Below, in pieces: positions 5,735 to 6,893 of a stretch of DNA of 6,893 nucleotides (its first letter is position 1; each line of letters opens with the position of its first letter). The translations under genes were made by a program, and so were the position numbers. Below the pieces are notes generated by a model that was not told the origin of the DNA, made no database searches, and saw only the letters and a list, made by a program, of their open reading frames with translations. This DNA is from Actinomycetota bacterium (GTDB lineage: Bacteria; Actinomycetota; Acidimicrobiia; Acidimicrobiales; JAFATL01). The stretch covers positions 1 through 6,893 of the forward strand of contig JAFATL010000724.1 in the NCBI GenBank assembly GCA_019243975.1. The letters run 5' to 3'.

Positions 5735-6893
5735 TCAGCGACCGGCTCCCAAGACGAGCGTGGCGTTGTGCCCGCCGAACCCGAACGAGTTCGACAACAC
5801 CGGCGCGGGCTCGACGGTGCGGGGCGCCCCCGACACCACCTCGATGGGGATGTCGGGGTCGGCGCTCTCGTAGTTGGCGACCGGCGGCACCTGGCCCTCG
5901 GTGAGGGCGAGCAGCGACGCCACCGCCTCGGCCGCGCCAGCGGCACCGATGAGGTGGCCGGTCACGCCCTTGGTGGCGGTCACCGGCGGGACCGCGCCGG
6001 CGAACACCTTGTTGAGCGCCTCACCTTCGGCCGCGTCGTTGAGCGGCGTCGAGGTGCCGTGGGCGTTGACGTGGCCGATGTCGGCGGGCGTGAGGCCGGC
6101 GTCCTCGATGGCCAGCTCCATGCACGCCATGGCGCCACCGCCACCGGGCGCCGGCGCGGTGATGTGGTACGCGTCGGACGTCCGGCCGTAGCCGAGCACC
6201 TCGCCCCAGATGCGGGCGCCCCGCGCCTGGGCGCGGTCCCAGTCCTCGAGCACGAGGAAGGCGGCGCCCTCCCCCATCACGAACCCGTCGCGTCCGAGGT
6301 CGAACGGCCGGCTGGCCAACTCGGGCGCGTCGCTACGCGTGCTGAGGGCGCCCATGCGGGCGAACGCAGCGATGGCGATGGGGCTGATCACCGACTCGGC
6401 ACCGCCAGCCAGGACGACGTCGGCGGACCCGTCCCGCACCATGCGGGCCGCTTCGCCTAGCGCGTGGCTGCCGGCCGCACAGGCGGTGGCGACGCACAGG
6501 CTGGGACCCGTCCACCCGGTGCGCATGGCAACGAGGGCGGCGGTGGCGTTGGGCATCATCATGGGCACCAGCATCGGCGTGACGCGGGCGTAGCCCTTTT
6601 CGAACAGCACCTGCTCCTCGGCCTCCTGCGTGCGCAAGCCGCCGATGCCGGTGCCGACGACCACGCCACAACGGCTGGGGTCGGCGGCGATGTCGCCCGC
6701 GTCGGTGAGCGCGTCAGCGGCCGCGCCGACACCGAGCTGGCTCACCCGGTCGGCCCGGCGCGCCTCCTTGTGGCCCAGGTACTCGGCCGGGTCGAAGTCG
6801 CGCACCTCGCACGCGAAGCCGACGGCGAGTTGGTCAGGCGGGTAGGCGGTGATGGGCCCGGCGGTCGACTTGGCCGCCAGCAGCGACGCCCAG
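5735..6893 (-). CDS. fabF: Beta-ketoacyl-ACP synthase II (5' end outside window)
   Basis: It condenses malonyl-ACP with a growing acyl-ACP in type II fatty acid synthesis. The frame stays open past the GTG at 6805 to the right edge, adding 29 residues beginning WASLLAAKSTAGPIT, which match the FabF N-terminal region, so the start lies beyond the window and 6805 is not the start. About 385 of the usual 410-420 residues are visible. Numbering from the codon at 6805, the catalytic Cys109 lies in TACAAGSHA (codon at 6479-6481). The His pair is His249 in NAHGTSTPLND and His284 in VTGHLIGAAG, with Lys279 just before. The C-terminal GFGGHNATLVL (342-352) carries the gatekeeper Phe-Gly loop. All residues of the Cys-His-His triad are intact, so the enzyme should be active. 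A KasA-like role is possible from the adjacent AccD6-like gene, but nothing here shows long-chain specificity. It is the first visible gene of the fabF-carboxylase-fabI operon. Confidence 0.96.
   Translation of the reverse strand, partial: WASLLAAKSTAGPITAYPPDQLAVGFACEVRDFDPAEYLGHKEARRADRVSQLGVGAAADALTDAGDIAADPSRCGVVVGTGIGGLRTQEAEEQVLFEKGYARVTPMLVPMMMPNATAALVAMRTGWTGPSLCVATACAAGSHALGEAARMVRDGSADVVLAGGAESVISPIAIAAFARMGALSTRSDAPELASRPFDLGRDGFVMGEGAAFLVLEDWDRAQARGARIWGEVLGYGRTSDAYHITAPAPGGGGAMACMELAIEDAGLTPADIGHVNAHGTSTPLNDAAEGEALNKVFAGAVPPVTATKGVTGHLIGAAGAAEAVASLLALTEGQVPPVANYESADPDIPIEVVSGAPRTVEPAPVLSNSFGFGGHNATLVLGAGR
5736..5750 (-). promoter_or_regulatory. Probable ribosome binding site and non-standard CTG start of the carboxyltransferase gene
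   Basis: On the minus strand GGGAG (5750-5746) is followed by 7 bases and then CTG (5738-5736), in frame with the carboxyltransferase. The CTG and the fabF TGA stop share bases as CTGA, the same geometry as the common ATGA/GTGA couplings. No ATG, GTG or TTG occurs in this frame between here and GTG 5651, while every codon between 5720 and 5651 ends in G or C. CTG starts are rare, so this is a proposal. Confidence 0.45.

Noticed and set aside
5116..5946. 276-codon minus-strand open frame across the fabF-carboxylase junction
   Set aside because: Out of frame with both real genes, and its translation is an Arg/Pro-rich low-complexity string.
6803..6805. GTG as the start of fabF
   Set aside because: The frame is open to the window edge and the upstream residues match the FabF N-terminal region, so this codon is an internal valine.

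Overview
The window is GC-rich, tightly packed bacterial DNA with five protein-coding genes, two of them cut by the window edges. I saw no RNA genes, mobile elements, CRISPR arrays or long non-coding stretches. Strong G/C preference at third codon positions, an InhA-like FabI, a single-chain AccD6-like carboxyltransferase and a Thr/Pro-rich lipoprotein linker suggest a high-GC actinomycete, possibly of the Acidimicrobiia type. The taxon is inferred from these traits, not proven.

Right part (about 3590-6893, minus strand): three fatty-acid synthesis genes are read in the order fabF (ketoacyl-ACP synthase II, 5' end outside the window), an acyl-CoA carboxylase carboxyltransferase, then fabI (enoyl-ACP reductase). 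The fabF stop lies at or against the start of the carboxylase gene. The carboxylase stop overlaps the fabI ribosome binding site. This looks like a translationally coupled operon that supplies malonyl-CoA, condenses it and completes the elongation cycle. The order fabF-accD resembles the mycobacterial kasA-kasB-accD6 cluster, with fabI added at the end.

Middle (2443-3645, plus strand): a secreted protein of unknown function with a signal peptide, beta-propeller-like repeats and a C-terminal membrane anchor. Its last 56 bases overlap the end of fabI on the opposite strand.

Left part (1-2397, minus strand): a lipoprotein D-alanyl-D-alanine carboxypeptidase (peptidase S13/PBP4 family) with all three catalytic motifs. 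It is followed 52 bases later by a truncated gene for a membrane protein with a cytoplasmic cyclic-nucleotide-binding-like domain, one transmembrane helix, an Ala/Pro/Ser-rich linker and an outer domain I do not recognise. The carboxypeptidase and the secreted protein diverge from only 45 bases, which must hold both promoters. Neither gene has a clear Shine-Dalgarno sequence, so both may be leaderless.

I found no clear undescribed multi-gene system. The most interesting points are the cyclic-nucleotide-domain membrane protein, whose phosphate-binding Arg is replaced by Glu, and the carboxyltransferase, whose coding signal continues upstream of any standard start codon and points to a CTG start overlapping the fabF stop.
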